Shown in pieces: positions 22,137-32,256 of a stretch of 64,000 nucleotides of DNA. The stretch's first letter is position 1. Each line of letters opens with the position of its first letter. A program made the translations under genes and the position numbers. The notes beneath the pieces were generated by a model. That model worked only from the letters and a program-made list of their open reading frames with translations. It was not told the origin of the DNA and ran no database searches. This DNA comes from Hypericum androsaemum (Eukaryota; Streptophyta; Magnoliopsida; Malpighiales; Hypericaceae), in NCBI GenBank assembly GCA_963995505.1, contig OZ023192.1, positions 12,135,001 through 12,199,000 on the forward strand, in the 5' to 3' direction.

Positions 22137-24077
22137 TTAGTTGTCGTTGGCAAACTTGATTCCTTTCTCTATAGAAGCTTTGAGCTCCGGGATTAGGCTC
22201 TCAAGTCCTTGCTTCTCAAAGTCAGATAGAACGCCCAGATCAAAGACGTCCTCCACGCCATTCTTTCCCAACCTTACCTGTGGCAATTCAGGAGCAAATT
22301 ATCACTTTCATAATAGTCATATTCGGGTCATTACGGTTAGTTGCGTGTGTGGTGGACTTGTTTATATACTGTGTGGCAATATGGAAGAACACAATAGCAT
22401 AACGCGCTCTACCATATTAGAATCTCCGTATCAAGTCGCTGAAGATGTGATATCAACATCAATAGTCTCACCTTAGAGGCAAAGAAGGGTAATTCAGTGA
22501 CACTTGACTGCACAAACGTGCATTCGACGATATCCGGAACTCCATTAAGGCCTTTCAAGCAAGCATCAGCGAAGACTGCTCCAGCATAACTGCAAGACAT
22601 TGCAACAGGTGATCAACAGCAACCCACATTGTCATCGGAATGGAGAAGAGGATCACGTAGATTTACGCCATCGAAAGCGTTGCAGATCCCTTTCCGGCCT
22701 TCGCCTCCACGACCTCCGTCCCTCCGTCCTGTGTTCGTTTCGTAAGAGCGACAATCTCCTCGTCAGACAGGTTGGTGAACTTCGGATTGGCCTGTTCGTC
22801 GAAGAAGCGAAACCGAAAGAAAATGATTAGCCTGGAAGATTTGGTACGTCAACAGAGGAAAAAGAGAGAGGAACCTGAGAGAAGAGAGGCAGAATAGTTA
22901 TTCCAGCGTGACCTCCAACCACTGGTACATCAACCTCTGCAATTACGGAATACGAACATAAGCCTAATACATTCGAACAACCACGATACGTTCTTCGCGA
23001 CTTTTTTCCAACATATATAGCAGAGCAGCACCCAAGACACCCGCAACTCCTATCATATGAAAGGAGTTCGGTGTCAAATTATGAAATCCTTGAAAAAAGA
23101 GGATGAATCAAAAAATAGTTGCTATACCAAAACTAGGCGTAAAGAACCAATCAGACTGGCCTAGGGAATAAATCAAGGGTACAGAAACAAAAACTACAAT
23201 TGGAGCAGAGAATTTAATCACATTATAAGGTTGCAATTGCACAAATCAAGCAAGCTCAAATTGATGAAACATAAAATCGATTAGTCTAAAAGCACCGTGG
23301 AAAGCAACAAAAGTCCACAGACTTACCAGTTACAGGCACATTAGCCTTTCCAGCGAAGAACGTTTTCGCCCGAACGACATCAAGCGTTGTCACACCGAAC
23401 AGCTTCTTCTCGTCGTATGTTCCGGCCTTCTTGAACACTTCAGCTGCTATGGGGACCGTAGAATTCACCGGATTGCTTATCATGTTAACCAATGCCTAAC
23501 ATAATGCACATTACATTAGGATTTATTGATTACTTGCGGATTACTAAATCCGAAAAGGAGCTGACTGACTCACATTTGGGCAGTATTTGGCAATTGCAGT
23601 GCATAGAGATTTTACAATTCCTGCATTGATGTTGAAGAGATCGTCGCGGGTCATTCCGGGTTTCCTTGGAACTCCTGCTGGAATGATCACCACATCTGCT
23701 CCCTCTAGTGCTTGGCCTAGCTGGTCTTCCCCTGCATACCCTGCAACCTGATCAACAACGAACCCGGATCAATGGTCTAGTGTAACGATTTCTACGAGAA
23801 TATCTACGAATTTGTACGATACCTGGGCAGGAGAATTGATGTGGCTAACATCAGCAGCAACGCCAGGGGTGTTGGCAATATCATACAATGATAAAGAAGA
23901 GACCAAAGGGTTCAGCTTCATAAGCAGAGCAAGAGGCTGGCCGATCCCACCAGCCGCGCCCAATATCGCCACTTTGCGATCTTGTTGCTTCGACTCCGAA
24001 GAGTATAGCCTCTGGCCAACCAAGTACTGCTGCTGCCTGGACTTGCTGCATATTGATCTCACCAGTGCTGCTGCCAT
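22137..24077 (-). CDS. mMDH: Mitochondrial NAD-dependent malate dehydrogenase
   Basis: Catalyses oxidation of malate to oxaloacetate with NAD+, in the mitochondrial matrix (TCA cycle, photorespiratory redox shuttle). Seven exons: 24077-23823, 23747-23574, 23495-23327, 22936-22875, 22791-22667, 22589-22472, 22277-22137. All junctions are GT..AG, phases match, total 1044 nt giving 347 aa, close to the family's usual size. Residues 1-30 form an Arg/Ser-rich mitochondrial presequence. The dinucleotide loop [13 protein letters not shown], the substrate loop [25 protein letters not shown] and the catalytic-His segment [10 protein letters not shown] are intact. The start is the first ATG and is followed by the presequence. 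Seven exons agree with the known plant mitochondrial MDH structure. No damage seen. Confidence 0.97.
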
Positions 24078-24829
24078 TCTGTAAGACGAAGAACGTGTCG
24101 AAGATGCCCGAATGAGATGAAGTTGGAGGAGACGGAAGGTGCAAGAAGAGTACAGAACAGAAGTACTTCAGGGCACTAGAGAAAGTTGTGGCTCTTGGAC
24201 ATGTCCGCCTCTGTCTTGTTTAGTTGTGACTTGCTGATATAAGCCATGTATTATATAATCTGCCCTTTAAACAACACTTTGGAAGCATACTATTTGGCAA
24301 CCTGCATTTGTTTCCCAGTGAAAACAGGTATTGGATGCGACTAATATATCTCGAGATTACCGCATCATTTAGTTCAGATATAAAGATTCTAACAATATAT
24401 TTATTCGCTATAATTTACATTTGCTTTTTTTACTTTCCATTGGTTCTTATCGTGGAATGAGAAGGTGACAGCCACTTCCTTGGATGGACAAAAAAGATGC
24501 GACCAACTTTTCCTAGTGGGTTTGGAATAAGAATCTCTAATTGATAGGAGGATATAAATGTGAAAAGTAATGACTTTTCATAAGAATTTCTGATTTATTC
24601 CCTCCTATGAAACACAAACCAACATTAAGAATAGAACAGGTTGCACAGCTGAAAAGGGTAATTATAATCTTGCTAGGACGGCAGCGGCAATATTTGCCCC
24701 AGGCCTGGTCAACCCCATTATTAGTTTCTTCCACGGAATTTTTCCATGACGGAATTTTTATTAAGGCTAGCAGTTGCAATACCGGACATTTCGTCTGGGA
24801 GTTTAGGTGAGTAATCGTTTCCACTTCAT
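24078..24829. other. Malate dehydrogenase promoter and intergenic DNA
   Basis: A TATATAA-like element lies on the minus strand near 24247-24258, about 170 bases before the start codon. A moderately GC-richer stretch at 24640-24810 has an open frame in each direction, but I recognise no protein there. Confidence 0.4.
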
Positions 24830-24930
24830 TATTTAGTCGTTTATTAAATTTATTTACAAATGCAGACCGAGGTCGTGGTAGTATCATGTACATGTTCGTG
24901 ATAGTAGCCGCACCCACTTCATTATTATTA
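24830..24930. repeat. Dispersed repeat, copy 1 (about 100 bp)
   Basis: Nearly identical to 59969-60067 (a handful of mismatches), including the shared phrase aggtcgtggtagtatcatgt. The shared segment starts and ends abruptly, and no element boundary is visible around either copy. Confidence 0.8.
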
Positions 24931-26072
24931 TTCCAAATTTTTCTGTAGAATATATTTTTAAATTAACCTGTAAAATTTTATATGCACGAACCCAGAAAAC
25001 AGAAACTGTCTCAAAAAAACTCTAAATTTGATATTATAATAAAAACCGATAAATTGACATCGCTAACCAAATACGTTTTGAATGAAATTTGGTTATAATG
25101 TTCTCTTTTGAATGGATATAAATATATATACCAATATGTTTATAGATGCTCGGTGTCCTATTCTCTTTAAAATGAGATTTCTATTAAAAAAAGAATTAAT
25201 TTTCTTTTTTAATAGAATGTTTCGTTTTTGTGGCCAAATCAATCAACCTTGAATATGTATAAATAAAGAGAGTACAATAGAAAATAATTTTGAATCCTAG
25301 TTGGAGAAAAACTGTAGCCGAAAAATTAGACTATTCTTTTTACAATGCCAAGAAATCAGGAAACTATAAACCAAATCAAATTCAATTCCCACATTGATTT
25401 CAGCAACCAACTTTCATTAGTTTATATATAGGAGAATGAGATTCAATTGTCAAACTCTGGACGATCAATACTTGCCTCCCCTCTTCTTCGATCACGCCTC
25501 CATTTTTGAAAAGATTTTTTTTAATAATTGGATAAAGTTAATATTTTTGTTTGATATTCCGAAAATTGAAATTGAAGAATTGGGTTTCGAGGGTAAAAGA
25601 TGAATTGAAGAAGACCAAGATACGACATTTCTATCGAAGCTGGCCAAGATACGACATTTCTAGTCCTATTTTATCTAGATACGAGATTTTTTATTGGTAT
25701 CTTGGCAACACAAAAATATCTCGTATCTTGGTCTATCCGAGTGAAAAACTCGTATTTTGGTGTCAAGATACGAATGTTTTTGTGGTAATCCTACGTGGAC
25801 ACTATTTTTGAAAAACTTTTATCGTGAATCCCGTTTTGGTAAATCATTAATACCGCAACACCATTTTGATCAAAAATCCGAAACAAACACAAACTGGCGT
25901 CATTAAAGAATTGATAGCGGCATATTTAGTTCAAGAAATTGTAAATTTCCAATCATTATTAATCATGGGTTCCACAGGGAAACACTCAATATTCGTTATT
26001 TGAACATTCTACACTTCTCTGCCCCTGTCGCGGTAGAAATTGTCTCGATTAATTCTTCATCGGTTTGTATCT
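24931..26072. other. Intergenic DNA
   Basis: AT-rich; apart from the inverted repeat at 25608-25735 nothing is recognised. Confidence 0.5.
25608..25735. repeat. Short inverted repeat (MITE-like hairpin)
   Basis: The arm starting agaccaagatacga at 25608 is the inverse of tcgtatcttggtct ending at 25735. The left arm contains a second direct copy of ccaagatacgacatttcta. No clear target duplication, so its class is open. Confidence 0.45.
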
Positions 26073-26140
26073 TGTTAAAATCTGTATATCCAATTCAAAA
26101 GTTTAAGGCAATAAGTTAGTACTGAATTTTCAACACTTAT

Positions 26141-26431
26141 TATTAAGAATTCAGTAACTAGAGAACAAAACGCGCAAAGAACACGGACGCAAGAGTTTAG
26201 CGTAGTTCGGCCTAGTGCCTACGTCCACGGTGAGAAAGGAGAACTTTTATTGATAGATCCGAGTCACAAAGCTATAAAAAACCTTAGGGTAACATGCCTT
26301 TATAAAGAGGCAAACCCTTGTACATCAAGTAAGCTATCTAGGTCAAATTAGGAGTCCAAAAGCTAGTCCGAATAGAATAGGAAACAAGCCCACAAATCGT
26401 TTCCTTTTTAATTTCTCGACATCTCTAACAA
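26141..26431 (-). repeat. 3' LTR of the gag-only element
   Basis: Plus strand from tattaagaattcag to catctctaaca, colinear with 28357-28646 over its whole length. The sequence at its right, aatctccaccttggcg, holds the polypurine tract on the coding strand. Confidence 0.92.
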
Positions 26432-27017
26432 TCTCCACCTTGGCGAGAAATCATCCTGTGAACGAACCATGAAGCTCCATCCGAACTTCAACAAACTCCA
26501 TCTTGATGAAATATCGTCACAAGAAGAACCATGAGAACCTGAGAAACCAAACCGACTCTACTAGCTCTACTTTGACCATAGATACACTGCCATCAATAAT
26601 ACCATCTCAACTTTCTCACCACCTTTTTCCGTTCAATCACATGGAGTCATCCCTCAAGCTCGAGCTTCCGAGCTTGCTTGGCCTATTCCCTCCAATCTCC
26701 ATTGAACCCCAACTAGTAAGTCCACTTGCTGAAGCAACCTTGCGACCAATAGATGCGTCCTCTATTTTTTGGTCAGTCCCGTGCTCCAAAACCTCGAACT
26801 ACTTCTCCGCTGGACCTTCTTGCCTCATACCAATGCTATATGCCATAACATACAAAGGGCAACCTTTTGTTCTACCAAGTAGAACCCTCGATATGCCACG
26901 AACTCCACCGTTCGGCCTTAAGTGAGATACCCGATTCGCCCGTGGTGCTACTAATGGCTTCGCATTCTCCATGCAAAACTTACCCAACACCTTTGACGTG
27001 AAGGTCTCTTTAGACAA

Positions 27018-27500
27018 TCATAGCGGAAACTTGCTAACTTTGTCTCCGCAAATCCGAACTCCACTCAAACCATTCATGTCAAGCTTTCGCTCTATCACAC
27101 AAGAGCTTTTCTCCCCTCTATCGGAACCCAACAATGTGACTCCACCTACAACCGTGTTTCCCACTAACCTGTAGGTATTCCAAGCATTCCTTTCACCCTT
27201 CATCACCACCACAGTATCCTTCTCCACCTTCATTAGTCGGCCTACAATATTATAGTTGTACCCAATATAATCCAAGGCTCCTAACGAGATCAAATTCCTC
27301 TCTAACTTCAGAATATGCCTAACCCCACACAATTTTCTCTCAATACCATCCCACATCTTGATTTGGATATCACCTATGCCAGCAATTCTGCAAGTAGAAC
27401 CATCACCCATAGTCAACATACCTGAATCAACGAACTTGTAGGTGTCGAACCACCCTCTCTTGGGCGTCATGTGAAAATAGCAAGCGCTATCCAAAATTCA
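27018..27500 (-). pseudogene. Protease and adjoining fragment of the gag-only element
   Basis: Reads ILDSACYFHMTPKRGWF with the DSA active-site motif of copia proteases, and onward to RHILKLERNLISLGALD and a truncated GAG-pre-integrase region ending at 27018. A TGA directly before ILDSAC replaces the usual Trp. Nothing homologous to integrase follows. Confidence 0.82.
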
Positions 27501-27631
27501 GGAATCAGAATGCTTTGGACTTGACAAAAGAGAAAGAAGATCACCATTTGACCCGTCCGAATGTGAAGCCACATTCACGGAACCTGATCCTTTTTTCTCG
27601 CGATCCCGAGTTCTTTTTGGACAATCCTTCT

Positions 27632-28330
27632 TCACGTGCCCTTTTTCTCTGCACTCGAAGCAATTTCCTTTGATCCTCTTTGACCACGACTTGGATCCCT
27701 TCCTGTCTTTTGCTCCATTACGATCACTATGGCTACCCTCACAATCAGCCCTTCTGCTTGTTCATCGCCAATTTTTCTTCTTTCATGACACTCTAGCAGA
27801 GCACTTGTGATATCTTCCAACACCAGGGACTCCTTCTCCCAAGTTAGAGTTGTAACCAAATTTTCGTAGGAGCCAGGTAAAGAATTCAGCAGCAACAATG
27901 CCTTGTCTTCTTCCTTGAACTTCACATCAACCTTTCTCAAGTCGCTCACAAGTTGACTGAAACTATTAATGTATTGGCTCAAATCCGAGCCCTCCTTCAT
28001 CTTGAGCCTGTACAATCTTTGCTTAAGATAAAGCTTGTTCGACAAAGACTTAGACATATACCTTGCCTCTAATTTTTTCCATACCTCAGCTGGTGACTCC
28101 TCATCCATGACGTGATACATCACATCATCCGCCAAGCACAAGCGAATTATCGTCACCGCCTTGGCCCCCATCTCCTTCCACTCTTGTTCCTCCATCTTCT
28201 CGGGCTTCTTCTCCGAGAGCGCGATGACCATCCCTTGTTGCACGAGGAGATCCTTGACACGCCTTTGCCATAACCCAAAATTCGAAGAACCATCGAACTT
28301 CACAAGAGCAAACTTTGCGCCGTCCGTCAT
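27632..28330 (-). pseudogene. gag of the gag-only element, frame-shifted before the zinc knuckle
   Basis: Starts at ATG 28330 (MTDGAKFALVKFDGSSNF), 12 bases past the primer site. The UBN2-type gag core is intact (LWQRRVKDLLVQQG, VMYHVMDEESPAEVWKKL, QYINSFSQLVSDL). Near 27757 the reading shifts, so the CCHC knuckle CFECREKGHVKKDC (about 27625-27665) lies in another frame. The gag core itself would still be translatable. Confidence 0.85.
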
Positions 28331-28342
28331 CCTCCAACCCAA

Positions 28343-28354
28343 GCTCTGATACCA
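28343..28354 (-). promoter_or_regulatory. Primer binding site of the gag-only element, tRNA-iMet type
   Basis: TGGTATCAGAGC on the coding strand, two bases from the LTR end. Canonical plant initiator-Met site. Confidence 0.92.
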
Positions 28355-28356
28355 AT

Positions 28357-28646
28357 TGTTAAGAATTCAGCAACTAGAGAATAAAACGCACAAAGAACAC
28401 GGACGCAAGAGTTTAGCGTGGTTCGGCCTAGTGCCTACGTCCACGGTGAGAAAGGAGAACTTTTATTGATGGATCCGAGTCACAAAACTATACAAAACCT
28501 TAGGGTAACATGCCTTTATATAGAGGCAAACCCTTGTACATCAAGTAAGCTATCTAGGTCAAATTAGGAGTCCAAAAGCTAGTCCGAATAGAATAGAAAA
28601 CAAGCCCACAAATCGTTTCCTCTTTAATTTCTCGACATCTCTAACA
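28357..28646 (-). repeat. 5' LTR of the gag-only element
   Basis: TGTTAAGAATTCAG to CATCTCTAACA on the plus strand. A TATA-like cctttatatagagg lies at about 28512-28525, in the orientation of the gag. Confidence 0.92.
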
Positions 28647-28778
28647 CTTATAAACTAGCTCACTACTCTTGCACTAAGCGATGTGTTATTCACAACACGC
28701 CCCCTCAAACAAGTCCCTTCGCCAACATGCGACAAATGGGGGACCGTGCGAGCATAACAATAGGCACGGGATCAATCT

Positions 28779-28790
28779 GCTCTAATACCA
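28779..28790 (-). promoter_or_regulatory. Primer binding site of the TRIM-like element
   Basis: TGGTATTAGAGC on the minus strand, one mismatch from the canonical initiator-Met site, directly beside the right LTR. Confidence 0.7.
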
Positions 28791-28880
28791 TATTAGAATC
28801 TCCATATCCAACCCAAAACCTTAAGACAATGGATTAGTAGATTTTTAATACTTATAAACTAATCCACCACTCTTACACGC

Positions 28881-29519
28881 AATTTTTGCAGCGAAACAGA
28901 ACAGACTTCATACGGTATTAACTCCACCAGCGAAATAGTTCTTCCTCGGTTAGGCTTTCCTGACTAGAGAGGACGTCCATTCTTGTAGTTGATATTTATA
29001 GCCGTTAAAACCAACTATTCATCTATGGGTTCTTCTACTATATCTATGCTCTATCGTATTAGGTCTAGCTTATTGTCTTTAATTTATTGTCCATGTATTT
29101 TGTTTTTATCTATTCTAAATACTATGGATTAATACTAGGCTTTGAAAGCCAACCTTCAAACAAACCTAAAGTACATTAATTATTATTAAAAAAATTGAAA
29201 ATATTAATTTAGTATAAAAATACTAGTGAAAGAGTCTTGTATGAAATACGGTGTGCAGCACTCTTATAGATTTACTAAAAAGCTGCAATTTAACCAAAAT
29301 TTTTAGTTTTCGAATCCTAAAACTTTAGTGCATTAAAATTCAATGAGAAGAATATGCTATATCCTTTGATTTGTCTTAATTTAAACTAGTCATTAATTAT
29401 ATATTTAAATATCAAATAATAATCATTAATTAAAATTCGTAAAAATCAGTAATTATGGGTTGGTAAACTTGGTATCTTGTAAACAATTCAAAAACCTGGA
29501 TAATTGATTGGGTCATATG
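28881..29519. other. Intergenic AT-rich DNA
   Basis: Nothing recognised. Confidence 0.55.
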
Positions 29520-29538
29520 AAGAACTTTAATGTAGATT

Positions 29539-29929
29539 TTTTTGGGGGTAAAAAACTCCCATGGTCACTGAACTTTAACAATTTTTTATCCATGGTCACT
29601 AAACTATTTTTTTACCCTTTATGGTCACTAATCTATACTAAATTACTCAGGTATGGTCACTCCGGCCACTTTTTCACCAGAAATCTTCCCGGAAACAAGA
29701 AAAATTGGTCCCGGAGATCTTTTTCGGCAAAGTCCGGTCATCTGATTAACGTTCCAACCCCAACCTAATAATCGCGGGACCAATTTTTCTTGTTTCCGTG
29801 AAGATTTCTGACCAATTTTTAGTATACATTAGTGACCATAAAGGGTAAAAAAATAGTTTAGTGACCATGGACAAAAAATTGTTAAAGTTTAGTGACCATG
29901 GATATTTTTTAACCATTTTTTTTGGTGAT
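29539..29929. mobile_element. Foldback element flanked by 19-bp direct repeats
   Basis: Nearly the whole 391 bp forms one hairpin: the outer arms share ccatggtcact..aactttaacaattttt and the inner arms share caagaaaaattggtcccg with their inverse, leaving a short loop near 29735-29765. It lies exactly between two copies of aagaactttaatgtagatt (29520-29538 and 29930-29948). No coding capacity. The transcript would be a long perfect-type hairpin suited to small-RNA production. Confidence 0.8.
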
Positions 29930-29948
29930 AAGAACTTTAATGTAGATT

Positions 29949-30821
29949 GGACCAAGGAGACGAACGACTATTTCCTTGGGCCGTAAATGTGTATATGAAA
30001 TGTCCGGATGTCAGCCCATAACAAAATGATGCGACCCAAGAATCTTATTCGTTATATTGACCACCAATGAACAAACATTGGAATAACTGTTTTTCCGAAA
30101 CAACCTGCATTTATTGTAGCGTTTAATTTGGTAGAATTTTAAATAGTGTTAAAATATTATCGAATTTTAATAAAGTTAAAGTTTTAAATTTGAATTCGAA
30201 ATTTTCCGTAAAATTCAAACTACTCTCTAATCAACTAGTTAAATGTTATAGCTCTAATATTTGTGATTTGGGTTTAATATTGGGAAGGGAATAGTAGAAT
30301 TGCCCCAATGCTTCTCGAAATGTCAAATAAGAAATTTATAATTTTTATGTCAAAATATATATTTCTATCTGAAAATGTAAAACAATAGTTGAATTCTTAG
30401 AATTATAAATTAGGTATAATAACTATCTTTTTCCAATTGTTTTTTTGAAAGGTATATTTTGTTTATATTTTGGCAGAATTTGAACCGTGGACCTCCCTCA
30501 ATTTATCAACGTCTTGCGTCGTTAAACTATATATTTTTTCCTCTAAAAACCTACTAAAGAACTCTTTCACCAAAGGAAAAAAAATTCACTTGAAAGCCGA
30601 TGAGCGACATGGAAGGGACCAAGTAAAGGGCCACACAGAAAAATCCCCTTTTACAATCTAACGGCCTCAAACAACTTTGACAAGAAGAGTGAACTAAAGC
30701 CAACGCTCTGCAATGCCTATCGCAATTGAAACAATAACCAAAATTTAAAACATGACCAAATTCTACAGAAAGAACAAGAACCCTAAAATAACTTGTAAGA
30801 AAAACAAGAACCCTAAAAAGG
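29949..30821. other. Intergenic DNA and 3' region of the TAXIMIN-like gene
   Basis: No coding sequence recognised. Confidence 0.5.
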
Positions 30822-31178
30822 CTAGCAAGGGATCTTGGAGGTGAACCACTTCAAGATCGAAATCGGAGCCTTGATCAACCCCAAAGCCAATTCCACTATC
30901 AGCGTCACGCAGAAGCAACAAGGGCACAAACAACTTAATAACAACCTGCAAAAATTCGTAACCAAATATTTTAGACAACCACTTAAATTAATATTCTGAA
31001 AAAAATAATAAAAAATTGTGGAAATTATGGGTAGATAGGTTTAATTTACTGGCACCAACCCGAAAATCCAAACGACGATGCCGACCAAGGATAGGAGGAG
31101 GGAGAGGAAGGCGAAGGGTAGGCCTAAGAGAAACCCTAGAGGCCTACATTCGCAATCTTCGCCACAGCAGCAACACAT
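30822..31178 (-). CDS. TAX: TAXIMIN-like small cysteine-rich signalling peptide
   Basis: Two exons, 31178-31060 and 30945-30822, spliced with GT..AG ends (acceptor TTTTTGCAG) to 243 nt, 80 aa. The N-terminus [20 protein letters not shown], a hydrophobic segment of about 20 residues, the second cysteine cluster [20 protein letters not shown] and the C-terminus [16 protein letters not shown] match the TAXIMIN family throughout. TAXIMIN peptides are known regulators of organ separation and specialised metabolism in plants, and TAX1 is known as plasma-membrane located. Length equals the family norm. The second exon is read in a frame other than its longest open frame, so simple open-frame scans miss it. 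The splice phase (2 nt then 1 nt, GGG = Gly) is consistent. Confidence 0.93.
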
Positions 31179-31338
31179 GGTTTAACTTATAATTTTAGAT
31201 ATTTTTTGTGATTTCTTTTGTTCTTGTAATGAAAATAGGGTTTTTTTTTAATTTTAAGCTTCTAGGATACTAAAATTAGGGAAATTTAATGGTGACGGAA
31301 TACAAATAGTGGTTAGAGAATGCAATTATGCGAGTTTT

Positions 31339-31346
31339 TATTTATA
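31339..31346 (-). promoter_or_regulatory. TATA box of the TAXIMIN-like gene
   Basis: TATAAATA on the minus strand about 160 bases upstream of the ATG, followed by a T/A-rich 5' UTR. Position is plausible, transcription start not shown. Confidence 0.5.
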
Positions 31347-32256
31347 GGTTGCAGGTGGGCCCACGATGAGGATGTTGCAAATCCACGTAACTTTTTGCCG
31401 TTACGATCCATCCATGAAGCTTCCATGGTTTCTCTCTCCGCGGCCGATGAGTTGTCAGAATCCTACATTAAGTCTTACTCGAATTTATTTTAAATAATAT
31501 ATTTCGAATTTAAATATTTAATAATGTTAAATATTTGATAGAAAATTTTTAGTTTTTAAATTATATCCAACTTGAACTTATATTAGTTAACTTTTAGAAC
31601 CAAAAAATATTATTAGTTCATTAATAATATATAATCAATTCTAGATAGTGACAAATTTTTTTGGCTTAATCTGGCTTGCTGGGCCAACAAATAAATTATC
31701 CATCCATTCTGACATGGACCTAGAAACGGGCTTGGGCCATTGACCCGCAAAAAAAAAAGATCATTTACCATAGACGACAGTCCCCTAAGCAGCGGCCAGC
31801 GGCCCCATTTCATGAAAAAGTAACATACTTTTTGTTGGATAAGCAAGAATCAAACTATGTGAGCTTGTTTATAATTGTGTAAAATTCGGTGATCTATTTT
31901 TGAAAAATTTTGATTTACATATAGAGATTCTAACGCGGTACAACCGATCATAAGTATTCGAATAAAAAAATTGACCGATCGGCATACAAAATTTTGAACC
32001 ACTGGTATTTGGTAAAAAAGGTTAAACTATGAGATGATAAAATAAACTTTTGAAACATCGCTTGTGAAACTAGCTAGAAAGAATGATTTTTTTTATCAGC
32101 GCGTCAAAACAGGGCCATCTGCTCGCCAACAAGAGAAGTAGTTTTCAATTGCATGATCAGTACTGAAGCCTCGTCTTATGATGTGCCTAAGTCCACGACA
32201 GAGTAGAGTTTACTACTACGGAACACAAGTACCCTCAAGCCTACATTGGTCTTAAT
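31347..32256. other. Intergenic DNA between TAXIMIN-like and esterase genes
   Basis: No gene recognised; includes the 3' UTR of the esterase on its right side. Confidence 0.5.

Larger units (their letters stand above)
26141..28646 (-). mobile_element. Gag-only non-autonomous copia element (TR-GAG type), 2506 bp
   Basis: LTRs of about 290 bp at 26141-26431 and 28357-28646, a 5-bp target duplication CTTAT (26136-26140 and 28647-28651) and an initiator-Met primer site. The interior holds only gag and a piece of protease; integrase, RT and RNase H are absent and there is no room for them. LTR divergence looks like a few per cent. The left LTR terminus TG is mutated to TA. It must have been mobilised by an autonomous relative, and it landed within the left LTR of the TRIM-like element. 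Confidence 0.92.
26073..28880 (-). mobile_element. TRIM-like miniature LTR element, split by the gag-only element
   Basis: Two related short LTRs: left 26073-26140 plus 28652-28697 (about 114 bp, interrupted) and right from 28791 to about 28880 (incomplete). On the minus strand the right LTR is followed by a primer site TGGTATTAGAGC (28779-28790), then about 80 bp without coding potential, then a polypurine tract GAGGGGGCG directly before the left LTR start TGTTGTGAATAAC. This is the plan of terminal-repeat retrotransposons in miniature. The right LTR seems truncated. Confidence 0.65.

Noticed and set aside
24537..24917. 126-aa minus-strand open frame
   Set aside because: No recognisable domain; overlaps the dispersed repeat at 24830-24930 and has an opposing frame of similar quality.
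30763..30978. 71-aa hydrophobic open frame
   Set aside because: It is a wrong-frame reading over exon 2 of the TAXIMIN-like gene; the spliced frame matches the family instead.
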